Assembly: GCA_917880885.1 (NCBI GenBank)
Contig: OU862909.1
Coordinates: forward strand, 29,570,851 to 29,634,850
DNA: 64,000 nucleotides
From: Limnephilus marmoratus
Taxonomy: Eukaryota > Arthropoda > Insecta > Trichoptera > Limnephilidae
Direction of reading: 5' to 3'
Positions within the stretch are counted from its first letter, which is position 1. Each line of letters opens with the position of its first letter. Below the pieces are notes generated by a model, which was given only the letters and a program-made list of their open reading frames with translations, searched no databases and was not told the origin of the DNA. This document shows, in pieces, positions 24,481-37,165 of this stretch. The translations under genes and the position numbers were made by a program.

Positions 24481-26080
24481 TAAAATTTGTTTATATTTCC
24501 GTACAAAAAGTCCATTAATCTCCCTCTTATCCTTTCCCTTGTTACCATAATTATTGGAAGGCTTTTGACCTCTCCAGCCAGATTCTCCCAACCCTTCGGC
24601 TTGCACCGCAGTGTGAGGAATAGATTCATACGTCCGTCAATCTTGGCCACACTGTCCCCCAGATTCCTAAACACCCCTCAGACCTTTTTCCTTCCCATAT
24701 CTTCTTCTCCTTCCTTTCCCTTAAAAAACCCACACCACAGCATCCTCAAAGATGACGCAGGCCCCTAGGATTTAGAACGGGCCTTTTCTCGCGTAATTTC
24801 ATGATACCAAAGCTCACTATTGTATTCTGAAACTGTATGTATTTGTCTAGATCTTAGTGGCGGATACGTTCGCCCAAACACTGCGTGGCGGGCTGGATCG
24901 GAGGAGACTGATTGAGGGAGGCTTTTTATCTCTCCAGCCAGATTCTCTCAACCCTTCGCCTTGCACCGCAGTGTGAGGAATAGATTCATACGTCTGTCAC
25001 TCCTGGCCACACTGACCCCCAGATTCCTACCCACCCCTCATACCTTTTTCCTTCCCATATCTTCTTCTCCACCATTTCCCTTAAAAAACTCTCCACACAG
25101 CATCCTCAAAGATGTCACTGCGTGGCGGGCTGGATCGGAGGAGACTGATTGAGGGAGGCTTTTTATCTCTCCAGCCAGATTCTCTCAACCCTTCGCCTTG
25201 CACCGCAGTGTGAGGAATAGATTCATACGTCTGTCACTCCTGGCCACACTGACCCCCAGATTCCTACCCACCCCTCATACCTTTTTCCTTCCCACATCTT
25301 CTTCTCCATCCTTTCCCTTGAAAAACCCTCCGCACAGCATCCTCAAAGATGACATAGGCCCCTAGGATTCAGAACGGGCCTTTACTCGCGTAATTTCGTG
25401 ATGCCAGAGATCATTATTATATTCAGAAACTGTATGTATTTGTCTAGGTCTTGAAAAAAATTTATTTGTCTAGGTCTTGGTGGAGGATACGTTTGCCCAA
25501 CCTTTGCGTGGCGGGTTGGATCAGAGGAGACTGATTGAGGAAGGATTTTGACCTCTCCACCCAGATTTTCCCAACCCTTCGCCTTGCACCGCAGTGTGAG
25601 GAATAGATTCATACGTCCGTCACTCCTGGCCACACTGACCCCCAGATTCCTACCCACCCCTCATACCTTTTTCCTTCCCATATCTTCTTCTCCATCCTTT
25701 CCCTTAAAAAACCCTCCGCACAGCATCCTCAAAGATGACATAGCACTGCGTGGCGGGTTGGATTGGAGGAGACTGATTAAGGGAGGATTTCGACCTCTCC
25801 ACCCAGATTCTCCCAACCCTTCGCCTTGCACCGCAGTGTGAGGAATAGATTCACACGTTCGTCACTCCTGGCCACACTGACCCCCAGATTCCTTAACATC
25901 CCTCATACCCTTTTCCTTCCCATATCTTCTTCTCCTTCCTTTCCCTTAAAAACCCTCCGCACAGCATCCTCGAAGATGACATAGGCCCCTAGGGAAATTG
26001 TTTTCCTTGGAGCCTCCTGTGTGGAGCTAATGTAAAAAAAAAGTTCAACACTGCATAATTTCATCCTGAGTTCTACCTGA
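24481..26080 (+). repeat. Irregular tandem array of RepC
   Basis: The phrase TTGCACCGCAGTGTGAGGAA recurs near 24601, 24961, 25198, 25584 and 25825, so RepC-derived units follow each other at 240-390 bp. Each unit has CACACTGACCCCCAGATTCC and ends near CATCCTCAAAGATGAC. A similar array lies at 28721-30365. Confidence 0.8.
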
Positions 26081-26615
26081 GGTTGCAGTGACCTTGTAAC
26101 GCATGCCGGGTACCCTTTGTATATAATTTTATAATACATTGCATGCTTTTGCAAGGCGCTTGCATTTTAATGTAGTTTCCCGGAACTTGGAATGGAACCA
26201 TTACAGTTATGTTGACCCCGAGGTTACAGTGATCTTGCAACGCATGCCGGGTACCCGTTGTATATAATGTTATTTAGAAATTTAAATCCCCAAAATTGAC
26301 CTTTATTGGATAACCAACACCAATGCCGTAGGTCACCCCAAGTTGTTCGCTTCGTTTGGTGATTTAGTAGGGGTGCCCGGGTTCATGGGGTGAGGTTTGT
26401 CTAGGTCTTTGAGGCGAATGACCAGGAAACACTTAACCCCAGATTCCTACCCACCCCTTAAACCCTTTTCCTTCCCAGAACTCTCATCTCCTTCTTTGCC
26501 TTAAAAAACCCTCCACCCAGCATCTCTAAAGATGAGATGACCCTGAGGGAAATTATTTTCCTCAGGGTCTCCTGTATGGAGTTTTTTCTTCCCCCCCCCC
26601 CCCTCCTGCGCTTTA
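26081..26615 (+). repeat. SatA stub, RepC and short C run
   Basis: Two SatA units, then RepC, which is cut in its 3' part and joined to a C-run (26588-26605) that leads into SatB. Confidence 0.7.
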
Positions 26616-27200
26616 ATGATTCATTGCCGTTACATTTAGTTTTCAAACAGCTCGCGTGCCACCTATTGAAATATTTTTACGCAAATTTCGTAATGCCAAA
26701 GCTCACCAGCCAATAAACAAACATAACAAAAAAAGAATTATTCAATTTGGTGCAGTCTTTCGGAAGTTATACGCGTACATACATTTCAACGATTCATTTG
26801 TATGCAAATTTCATAATGCCAGAGCTCACCAGTAAGTTTTATACAAACTTTGTCCTATCAATAAGGAACGCAACAAAAAAAGAATTATTCAATAACGTGC
26901 AGTCGTTCTGAAGTTATGAGCGTACTTACATTTCGGCCAATCATTTTTAAACAAATTTCATTATGCCAGAGCTCACCAGTAATTTTATTAAAATCTTGCC
27001 CTAATAATAACAAATACAACAACGAAAGAATTATCCAATTTGGTGCATTCGCTCGTAAGCTATGAGCATATATAGATTTCGTCGATTCATTTTAAACAAA
27101 TTTTATAATTCCAGAGCTCACCGGTTGTTTTATACAAACCTTGCCCTAGCAATAACGAAACCTATTCAAAAAGAATTTTTCAATTTGGTCCAGTCGTTCT
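26616..27200 (+). repeat. SatB array, copy 5
   Basis: About four units with the AGAGCTCACC motif, entered through CAAACAGCTCGCGTGCC. Confidence 0.8.
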
Positions 27201-28165
27201 TTAGTTATAATTTATAAATGATTACCGTGGATAATTAATCCGTTTATGTAATTTTCAGGGTACCTACCTAGTTCATCAAAATATTCTAAAACAATATTTT
27301 ATTTAAATGGCAAGACCACCGTCAAACTTTGTCGTAACCACCTCAAGCAAAGCCTGAAAATCGAACACCTGCGCTGGTTTAAGAACATTTCCCATACAAA
27401 TTAGGTCAGCTAACGCTGTCAGGGCCTCGCTGAAATCTTGCGGTGGTTTCGGATGGTGTTCCATGTTCAGTATTGCAAGGTTCGAAAAAATTACATAAAG
27501 ATTTAAAATATCTACCGATTTAACAGGCTGAAAACCATGTGCATTATGGATGTTATTGAATTTTTCGCAAATGTCAGAAAAATTTCAATCTTTGACGCGA
27601 TATTGTGAAACATTTTAAATGGGAAGCTACACATGTTTTTATTTTAAAAGTTTCTAAATCTTGTATTATTTATGATTATTAAAAAACATCTCTCGCAAAA
27701 TGTGTTTTTTCGTTGTATTTTACCACCCCGCAAAGGGCCTTTAAAATGTCAATTTTTCTACCATATTTTCCAGATCGCTATTTAATTAATTGGAATAAAT
27801 TTCTAGCAAAAAACAGTTTTGTATGGGAGATTTTCGCTATATCTTTCTCAACTTTTGCGGGCATTTGAAAAGAGATAGATACAATGAATTCGCTTCGAAG
27901 GAGAGCAAACCGTGGGGCCTTTGAAATCGGATGAGCTTAGAGATCAATTTGGCTTGCCAAATTTTACCAAATTTTCGCAAGCCAAAGTGACCCGTGAGGT
28001 TTCACCCACCCGAGGGGCAAAGTGGTAGCTTTTCCCCTCAAATCGAAAGTGAGTTTTTTCGACCAATGGCGTGAGCGGAAAAAGTGAGTTTTCTCGACCA
28101 ATGGCGTGAGCGGAAAAAGTGACCTTTTCCCTGACCTACCCCAAAACTGAACATTAATATATATA
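27201..28165 (+). repeat. RepD block, copy 5
   Basis: Same order as 1336-2263 and 22161-23122, with the duplicated GACCAATGGCGTGAGCGG phrase. Confidence 0.75.
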
Positions 28166-28198
28166 CTAGCGGGGCCCGTTGCAGAAGCAACTGACGGG
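28166..28198 (-). mobile_element. Helitron-like 3' terminus 9
   Basis: CTAG with the GGCCCCG linker and intact short-loop hairpin; a short 127-type SatA array follows. Confidence 0.5.
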
Positions 28199-28269
28199 TT
28201 AAAACACTACGCGATTTGACGTGTGAACGTGGATGAAGCGAGGAGGGGTGTGTGTTAAATTAAATATAT

Positions 28270-28720
28270 GAAGAAACCTGAGGTTACAGTGACCTTGCAA
28301 CGCATGCCGGGTACCCGTTGAATATAATGTTATGTAGTGCAGCGCTTGCATTAAAATGTAATTTCCCAGGAATTGGAATGGAACCATTACAGTTAAGTTG
28401 ACCCCGAGGTTAAAGTGACCTTGCAACGCATGCCGTGTACCCGTTGTATATTATGTTATAAATTGCAGGCGCTTGCATTAAAATTTTATTTCCCGGGAAT
28501 CGGGATGGAACCATTACAGTAAAGTTGACCCCGAGGTTACAGTGACCTTGCAACGCATGCCAGGTACCCGTTGTATATAATGTTATATAGTACAGGCGCT
28601 TGCATTATAATGTTGTTTTCCGAGATTTGGGATGGAACCATTACAATTTAATGGACCCCGAGGTAAAAGTGGCCGTGCAACGCATGCCGGGTACCCGCTG
28701 TATATAATTTATTTATTTAG
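28270..28720 (+). repeat. SatA array, 127-bp type, three to four units
   Basis: Ends with a GGTACCCGCTGTATATAATT unit like those at the ends of M1 and M3. Confidence 0.8.
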
Positions 28721-30365
28721 GGACAAAAAGTCCATTAACAATATAAAATATGTCACTTATATCTCCCTCTTATCCTTTCCCTTGTTACCATAATTATTGA
28801 AAGGCTTTTGACCTCTCCAGCCAGATTCTCCCAACCCTTCGCATTGCACCGCAGTGTGAGGAATAGATCATACGTTCGTCACTCCTGGCCACACTGACCC
28901 CCAGATTCCTAAACACCCCTCGTACCTTTTTCCTTCCTATATCTTCTTCTCCTTCCTTTCCCTTAAAAAACCCACCCCACAGCATCCTCAAAGATGACAC
29001 AGGCCCCTAGGATTCAGAACGGGCCTTTTCTCGTGTAATTTCATGATGCCAAAGCTCACTATTGTATTCTGAAACTGTATGTATTTGTCTAGATCTTGGT
29101 GGCGGATACGTTCGCCCAACCACTGCGTGGCGGGCTGGATCGGAGGAGACTGATTGAGGGAGGCTTTTTATCTCTCCAGCCAGATTCTCTCAACCCTTCG
29201 CCTTGCACCGCAGTGTGAGGAATAGATTCATGCGTCCATCACTCCTATCCACACTGACCCCCAGATTCCTTAACACCCCTCATACCTTTTTCCTTCCCAT
29301 ATCTTCTTCTCATTTCTTTCCCTTAAAAACCCTCCGCTCAGCATCCTCAAAGATGACATAGGCCCCTAAGGAAATTGTTTTCCTTGGAGTCTCCTGTGTG
29401 GAGCTAATGTTAAAAAAAGTTTAACACTGCATAATTTCATCCTGAGTTCTCCCCAAGGTTTCAGTGATCTTGCAACGCATGCCGGGTACCCGTGTTATAT
29501 AATGTTATGTAGAAATACGTATCCCCAAAATTGACCTCTATTGGATAACCAACACCTCTGCTGTAGGTCACCCCAAGTGGTTCGCTACGTTTGGTGATTT
29601 AGTAGGGGTGCCCGGGTTCATGGGGTGAGGTTTGTCTAGGTCTTGGAGGCGGATACGTTTGACCAACCACTGCGTGGCAGACTGGATCGGAGGAGACTGA
29701 TTGAGGGGGGATCTCGACCTCTCCAGCCAGATTCTCCCAATCCTTTGCCATGCACCGCAGTGTGAGGAATAGATTCATAAGTCAGTTACTCCTGGCCACA
29801 CTGACCCCCAGATTCCTACCCACCTCTCATACCCTTTTCCTTCCCATATCTTCTTCTCCTTCCTTTCCCTTAAAAAACCCTCCGCACAGCATCCTCAAAG
29901 ATGACGTAGGCCCCTAGGGAAATTGTTTTCCTTGGAGCCTCCTGTGTTGAGCTAATGTAAAAAAAAGTTTAACACTGCATAATTTCATCCTGAGTTCTCC
30001 CCCTAAGGTTTCAGTGATCTTGCAACGTATGCCGGGTACCCGTGTTATATAATGTTATGTAGAAATACAAATCCCCAAAATTGACCTTTATTGGATAACC
30101 AACACCTCTGCTGTAGGTCACCCCAAGTGGTTCGCTACGTTTGGTGATGTAGTAGGGGTGCCCGGGTTCATGGGGTGAGGTTTGTCTAGGTCTTGGAGGC
30201 GGATGACCAGGATATACTGAACCCCAGATTCTTACCCACCCCTTAAACCCTTTTCCTTCCCAGAACTCTCATCTCCTTATTTGCCTTATAAAACCCTCCA
30301 CCCAGCATCTCCAAAGATGACATGACCCTGAGGGAAATTATTTTTCTCAGGGTCTCCTGTGTGGA
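28721..30365 (+). repeat. Irregular tandem array of RepC with SatA stubs
   Basis: Five or so RepC-derived units plus two truncated SatA units (about 29458-29510 and 30005-30060). Its right part repeats the first 570 bp of the window. Confidence 0.8.
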
Positions 30366-30870
30366 GTTTTTTCCTCCCCCCCTACCGCGGTTCATTAATT
30401 CATTGCCGTTACATTTAGTTTTCAAACAGCTCGCGTGCCACCTATTGAAATATTTTTATGCAAATTTTATAATGCCAGAACTCACCATTAGTTTTATAGA
30501 AACCTTGTCCTATCAATAACGAACACAATAAAAAAAGAATTTTCAGATTCGGTGCATTCTTTCGAAAGTTATGCGTATATTTACATTTCGGCAATTCATT
30601 TTTATACAAATTTCACTATGCCAGAGCTCACAGTAGTTTTAAACAAAACCTTGTCCTAACAGTATCGAACCCAACAAAAAAACAATTATTCAATTCGATG
30701 CATTCGTTCGAAAGTTATGCGCGTGTATACATTTCGGCAACCATTTTATTCAAATTTCATAATGCCAGTGCTCACCAGAAGATTAATGAAAACCTTGTCC
30801 TAACAATAACAAACCCAAAACAAAAATAATTATCCAATTCGGTGCATGCGTTCGAAAGTTATGTTCATAT
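30366..30870 (+). repeat. SatB array, copy 6
   Basis: Diverged units matching 8461-9080. Confidence 0.75.
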
Positions 30871-31310
30871 TCATTTTATAATAATTTATCAGTTTCTCAG
30901 GTACCTACCGATTTTATAGTTTTTCATACAGTTAAACGTACGTATGTATAAAGCCGCCCACAGGGCCTAGTAGCAGAAACTGGCCAAACAGAAGTATAAA
31001 GACATCATCGGAGACATGCCCTCATCAAATTCTTAAAGTTTCATCGCAATGGGATGAACGGTTAGCCATGTTTAATTCAATGACGCTAAAACAATATATT
31101 CTATACCTCAGTCAATTTCTGCGGTCCTGGTACCCTGAAACGATTATACAGAATTTGTAAGGCATTTCACAAAAATGGCGCTTAAATTTTATTTTTATTA
31201 TTTAGGAAAAAAAAAATTCTTCTGGATAAGTACCTCATTTTATTTGATTTTATTAAATTTTATATTAAGTACCTACTTACGTTTTTACTGGCCACATATT
31301 TTTATACTAA
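30871..31310 (+). repeat. AT-rich segment, second copy of 9081-9880
   Basis: Shares the ACAGGGCCTAG and GTACCTACCGATTTTATAG phrases with the earlier copy and then diverges at about 31290. Confidence 0.6.
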
Positions 31311-31330
31311 TGGCTAATATTAAATGTTAT

Positions 31331-31490
31331 GATAATTAACCAATCAGGGCCCTAATTGACCTGATTGGCTAATCATCAGAATGATGGTTAACCAATCAGG
31401 GACCACCAGGAACCTTCAGCGGCCCTGATTGGCTGCCCATTGTTGAATTGTTCCCGCCCCCTAACCAATCGGAGGGTTTTATTTAAAACC
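31331..31490. promoter_or_regulatory. CCAAT-box cluster with GC box and TATA-like element
   Basis: Five CCAAT boxes lie within 130 bp: direct at 31340, 31392 and 31465, inverted at 31364 and 31428. Most extend to CCAATCAGG, close to the NF-Y consensus. A GC box CCCGCCCC lies at 31453-31460 and TATTTAAA at 31480-31487. No reading frame follows on either strand, so this may be a remnant promoter, or simply a repeat whose inverted CCAATCAGG copies form hairpins. Confidence 0.4.
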
Positions 31491-31530
31491 ACACCCCTGC
31501 TCAATCACACCTCCTGGTGGGGGGGGTGGT

Positions 31531-32640
31531 TCACAGTCTATATTATCAATTAAAATTTAAAAAAAAAATTAAATAATCTCAACTTTTTCGGAAAAACTAT
31601 TTTTTTCGATTTTTTTTTTGAAAATGGCATGGTTATTATATTCACTTTTTGAATTCATCGATACACATGCCCTTTTCTCAATAAATGTATATTTTTTTAT
31701 GAGAAATGTTTGAAAAACTAAAAAATTATTCACATCTTCATTTCAGATATGAATCTGCTCTTCCCAAATCTTAATGCGACTGTCCGAATCGATTTTCTGA
31801 AACAAAAAAAAAAAAAAATTTATGTCTGAAATAATTAAAAAAAAAAAATAATTATTTTTCGAGCGGTCTCTTTTTAATCACCCTCAAAACGACAATAAAG
31901 AATGAAACTGCCCATGGAATTCTGCCTACACGATGCATAATTTTCGTACTCCAATTTCGAACGTTCTAATTTGAATTTTTTAATAGAAATTTGATTTTTT
32001 CTAACGAAAAGCTTTGCTTCTCGACTCTGCCGATAGGTGGCTCCGTTAAAAGTATACATTTTTTTTAAACATTAGTTTCGAAATATGACTTTTCCGTGGG
32101 TTTTGGCACATGTCAGTTTTGAAACGAATATTACAACGATGTTTTTGTGAAAAGTGATCATTACGACGGTCAAATAACCTTTGAAAAACTCTCGTTGACG
32201 TAATTTTAATAAATTTTGGCTTCCAAGCGTGATATTGTAGACGAAATCGCGTACGCCAGTCGGCCGGTGGGCAAACGAAAAATGAAGAATGACATTTAAA
32301 ATTTATGTATCTAGCCAAATCAATTTTGTATGGGAGATTTTCGATATATCTTTCTCAACTTTTGCGGGCATTTGAAAAGAGATACACTCCCTTAATCGAC
32401 TTCGAGGGAAATTGAATCTACAGATGTGCCAATCTCAATGAGCCGAGAGGTCAATTTGGCGTGCCAAATTTTACCAAATTTCCGCAAGCCAAAGTGACCC
32501 GTGAGGTTTCACTAACCCGAGGGGTAAAGTGGGCGTTTTTCCCCTCAAATCAAAAGTGACCTTTTCCTGACCAATGGCGTGAGCGGAAAAAGTGAGTTTT
32601 TCCCGACCTACCACAAAACTGAGCATTAATATATATATAT
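31531..32640 (+). repeat. RepD block ending without a CTAG terminus
   Basis: Matches 9881-10736, but after the TA-rich stretch (CATTAATATATATATA) it passes into unique sequence at about 32640 instead of CTAG and SatA. Confidence 0.65.
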
Positions 32641-33044
32641 TGTTTTCTGGACGAAGAGATGGTTTCTTTATGTCTTTAAAAGAATCGCAAAGATGTGATT
32701 TTTTTCAATGTCATTTTGGAGAAACATAAAATAATTGCATTCAGAGTGAATTAGTGGTTTCTTTAGTGTGATCACAAGTGGGAGATTCTTTCCAGGCCAT
32801 TTTAGAGAACATTTACAATTGTATAATTTGAATTTACACATTTATAAACCAATATATGATATATGAATTCCCGAGTATATTTATGTCTAATTATTTTCAA
32901 CAAATTACTTTGATTTTTAGAGTATCTAAGTTGTAGAAATTACAAAATTATATATAGACTGGTAGTCTTTTTATATCTGAGTATTTACGAGGCTGATTTG
33001 GATAAAATCTGTTAAGATTGTTTTCGTTTTTAAGTTTTTAGTAA
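32641..33044. other. Unique AT-rich sequence
   Basis: No repeat from the left part, no frame above 60 codons and no RNA gene recognised. Confidence 0.6.
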
Positions 33045-33345
33045 TTCCCGGGTTCATGGGGTGAGGTTTAACCGGGTCTTGGCGGCGGATGCGTGGAGAG
33101 TGGTTGAGGGGATCCCCTTGACTTCTTCAGCCGTATTTTCTCGGAACATCTCCTTGCACCACAGTGAGAGGGATGGACCCACCGACCTCCAGATTCCTAC
33201 CCACCCTAACACTCTTTTCATTCCCAGAACTTCCTCTCCTTGATTTCCTAAAAATACCCTCCACACAGCATCCCCAAAGATGACATAGGCCCTGAGGGGA
33301 ATTGTTTTCCTCAGGATCTCCTGCGTAGAGCTAATGTAAAAAAAA
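33045..33345 (+). repeat. Solitary RepC copy
   Basis: Begins CCCGGGTTCATGGGGTGAGG and ends GAGCTAATG plus a run of eight A. It has no adjacent SatA, so RepC is a separate dispersed repeat. The A tail suggests retrotransposition, as in SINEs, but no clear pol III A and B boxes are visible. Confidence 0.7.
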
Positions 33346-35443
33346 GGCATTCGAAAAAAATATTGACTTTGGGTGTCTAAGTAAAAATAACACAGTTATG
33401 TATTAATAAACGTGTGGGGATTTCTGAAATGTCTACTTTTTATGATAAAAAACGTTCCTATGATTTTCTAAATAAATTTCCTACATTAACGGAAGTTATG
33501 TGTTATTGGTTAAAGAATCATGGTCCCAGAGACCGGCGCGGCGTCACGTACTGTGTAAGTCATTTTCGCGTCATGCCTGGCGGGTTAATAAAGGTAAAGC
33601 AATCAAGCGGGAGCTATATTAACTGTTTTTTAATCTAGCGTTATTACCAGGCTTACTCGAATCAGAGAAATTAATTAAATGCCTTGCAATTATATTTGAA
33701 TTGCGTGGGTTTGCAAAAGCTTATGATTTCATTGATGCTTAGCAACTGACGACAATACAAGTTGAGAGAGCTAGAGACATGAGCTCAGCGTAAGGAGCAG
33801 CACGTTGGCAAGAAGATTATGGTAATGTTCTTCAAAGCATTCTGCACTGCGATATACGGCGTACGTTTCAAAGCCATGTTTGAACTGCAAAAGATATACG
33901 TTGAGGCTTTGTAAACACAATACGACAACTTTTTTCGGATTTTGTTCAACCTGCTCTCCCACTGTAGGCTGCAGGGTATCAAAGAAGCCTAAGGGCCAAT
34001 AACCAGCCAGCGGCCGAGAATCCATATTTCGTCGAAAGGTGTTCTTACGATCGTACACGGCGGTTCTAATGAGAAAGATTAATTATTATCTTTACCAGCT
34101 TTTTTAAATAATAACTCAATATCGATTTTATGTCATTCAAAATTTGCTGTAATTTATACCTACATTCAAAAATGCTGAAAAGCGTTATGATAAGACCATT
34201 AAAATTATGTCCTTTTTGTAATTATTTTTTGATCTTCAGAATTGATAATTTTTCAATAATGTCTAAGCAAAATAAGAATATAAAAAAAATCTTAAATATA
34301 TTAGTTTGTAAGACCGTTAATAAATAGACAAACTGAAGCATTTTCGACACAAGCGGATATTTTTTAAAATTATTTTATTTAAACAAAAATTAAAATTCTG
34401 AAAGATAGATTTCCCAGATAATTTATTGATTTATTTTACTGCTTGATTACATGATTTGAAATGTGTGTTATATAATTCAAAATTTTGTTTGAATATTTAA
34501 GAAATCTGCCAACGACCTACGGTAAAACCTTATTGTACTAAAAAGAAACATATTTTCTCAAAATTTAAAATATAGCTTTACTAGATAAAATAACAGTCTT
34601 TCGAAATCAATTTATGATTTTTTATGGAAAAGAGTCAATACGTTTAAAATTTGATTTAAAAATGACATATTTCCGGTTTTGCCTGGTTATTCCCTCTTAA
34701 TGATAGTAACTTTAAAGAATTCAAAACACAACTAAAAAGAAATAATTTTTTTTTATAATAAAATTAGAAATGAAAACCAACCCCAACCGTAATAAAATTA
34801 TCTAAATAACTAATTAAATAACACACCCATACACTATCTAAAATTGAACGGATTTGAGCTATTTTCGTCTCGACCGCCATAACAGGAAGTGGGGATTTGC
34901 GCGCGCATTGCGAAGGCTTCTTTCCGTCGTATTCAATTTTATATCGTCCTCAAACTGTGAGACACTTGAGTAAATTAACAGAATTTGAATAGAACTTTCA
35001 CAGAACTTGAATTTTACTTTGAATTTTGATAAACTCTTCAAATTTTAGAGTAAAGTTGATATCCAAAAAAGCCGCTAGAAATGCTCAATAATATGTATGG
35101 ACCCCTTTATTTTTCGTTATGGCAGTTGCTATGTGTTGACCACCAAAAAAACACCATGAAAAATAATTCATATTATTTGGTTCGGCTTTCGGGTAGGCAG
35201 GACCAAAAATATTATTCACTTACCTACGATTGTCCTATGAAAACCAATTTTCGAATTTTTTAAATTCTTAAAACAATTGGGATTATGTTTTTAGTTTTAT
35301 TTATTCAGAAGAAATTTACGCGTCACTTCTTTTAAGTTTCTAAGTATTTTTTTTCTAAAATTAATGTAATCCAAATTATTGTGACAGTAAAATTATTAGT
35401 TTAATTATATATTTGTATTAAATTTGTAAAAAATAAATTAATC
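33346..35443. other. Intergenic sequence upstream of the tubulin gene
   Basis: AT-rich. A 95-residue minus-strand frame (33771-34058) and a 74-residue plus-strand frame (33414-33638) are less AT-rich than their surroundings, but neither resembles a family I know. A diverged fragment of the MITE family seen at 52168-52372 lies near 34960-35050. The tubulin promoter must lie at the right end; I see no clear TATA box. Confidence 0.5.
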
Positions 35444-37040
35444 ATGAGGGAAATTATTGTATTACAAATAGGACAATGTGGAAATCAGATGGGAGAAAAG
35501 GTATTTTATTTCAATTATTAGACTTTATTATTAAAATCCAACGCATTTTAACTGGAGTCAATTGAGAATTGTCCAATGTCGGATGAACTCCTTGAAACAA
35601 CTTTTATTTTGCCGTAGAATATCAGCGAAGTGTAGGCTGTCGCGAGTTCAATCCATTGCTTGCAAAGTCCTTCATGCCCGAGCTCATTTTCCTCTTATGA
35701 TTATGTTTGTAGGAGAAATGTAGTAGTACATAGGTACAAAAATAATGCTATTTATTTTGTTCCAGTTTTGGAATATGATAACCCAAGAGCACGGCGTCAA
35801 CTTCAGTGGGATCTATGAAGGAGACTCTTCCGAGCAGTTAGAAAGGATAAGCGTCTTCTTCCACGAACCTTCCACTGGCAAGCACGTGCCAAGAGCAATC
35901 CTCATCGACCTGGAGCCAGGAACGATAGACAGTGTCAAATCCGGTCCAACGGGAGCCCTATTCCACCCTGATAACTTGGTCCATGGCCAGTCTGGAGCGG
36001 GAAACTGCTGGGCCAAAGGTCACTATACAGATGGAGCAGAGATTGCCGATGTGTGCATGGATGTAGTACGAAAACATGTTGAAAATTGTGACTGCATCCA
36101 AGGCTTTCAACTTGTCCACTCTTTGGGAGGAGGAACAGGCTCCGGACTAGGCTGTCTGATGCTCTCTAAAATTCGTGATGATTATCCTGACAGAATCATG
36201 AACACTTACTCTGTATTTCCTAGCCCTAAGGTCTCAGACACCATTTTAGAACCGTACAACACCACACTCTCCATGAAACAACTAATCGAGGTCGCAGATC
36301 AATCATTCTGCATAGACAATGAAGCACTTTACGACATTTGTAATAGAAGATTGAAGATTCCTAATCCTACATACGCAAACTTGAATAGTTTGGTTTCCAT
36401 GACGATGTCTGGAATTACCACGTGCCTCAGGTTCCCTGGACAGCTCAACGCGGACTTGCGAAAATTGGCAGTTAACATGGTTCCATTTCCCCGACTTCAT
36501 TTCTGTATTACTGGCTTTGCTCCCCTGATAGCCAAGGACAGCCAAACATTTCAAGCTACAACCGTATCAGAGCTGACTCATCAGATGTTTGATTCCAATA
36601 ATATGATGGTTGCTTGCAATCCAAAGAACGGTCGCTACCTGACTGTTGCCTCAATCTTCAGGGGAAAACTCTCCACGAAGGACGTGGATGACCAAATGCT
36701 GAACATGCACAATAAACACAGCGAAAACTTCGTGGAGTGGATTCCACACAATTTACAGGTAGCGGTCTGCGATATTCCGCCCTCTGGTCTCAAACTATCG
36801 GGTACCTTTATCGGCAACTCAACTTCTATCCAAGAAATCTTTAAGCGGATTTCTGAACAACACAGCAACATGTTTAGGAAAAAGGCATATTTACACTGGT
36901 ACACTAGTGAAGGAATGGAGGAGTCCGAATTCTGCGAGGCGGAATCCGATTTCAATGATTTAATATCTGAATATCAACAGTGCCAGGTCGTTGGGATCAA
37001 CGATAACCTTTTTTCAGTAGAGGAAGATGAAGAAGAATAA
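35444..37040 (+). CDS. Divergent beta-tubulin, two exons
   Basis: Beta-tubulin, the GTP-binding partner of alpha-tubulin in microtubules. Exon 1 (35444-35500) encodes 19 residues starting MREI, the tetrapeptide used in tubulin mRNA autoregulation, and QCGNQ. A 265-bp GT-AG intron (35501-35765, phase 0) sits at the classical beta-tubulin position after residue 19. Exon 2 (35766-37040) starts FWNM. The protein is 443 residues, close to the usual 445. The nucleotide-binding loop GGGTGSG is at 140-146, followed by SPKVSDT, and [16 protein letters not shown] near 237-252; the tail is acidic (VEEDEEE). Many normally fixed positions differ, for example [16 protein letters not shown] and [14 protein letters not shown]. 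It is probably a tissue-limited isotype such as a testis form; that is inference. AATAAA sites follow at about 37116 and 37143. Confidence 0.93.
35501..35765 (+). other. Intron 1 of the beta-tubulin gene
   Basis: Starts GTATTT and ends TTTTGTTCCAG. Splicing joins GAAAAG to TTTTGG and restores the conserved G-K-F-W stretch. A frame also opens inside the intron at 35745, but the conserved N-terminus shows the true start is 35444. Confidence 0.9.
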
Positions 37041-37165
37041 GAAGAAACGGTTCCGGATGACCTTGATTAAAAGTCCCAAAATGCAGGACTAATTGACTGT
37101 AATGATTTTTTTCGTGAATAAATGTAATGATTTTTTTTGTGAATAAATAAATAATTCAAAATATC

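Noticed and set aside
35813..36955. Minus-strand frames across the tubulin exon
   Set aside because: They are shadows of the beta-tubulin coding sequence.
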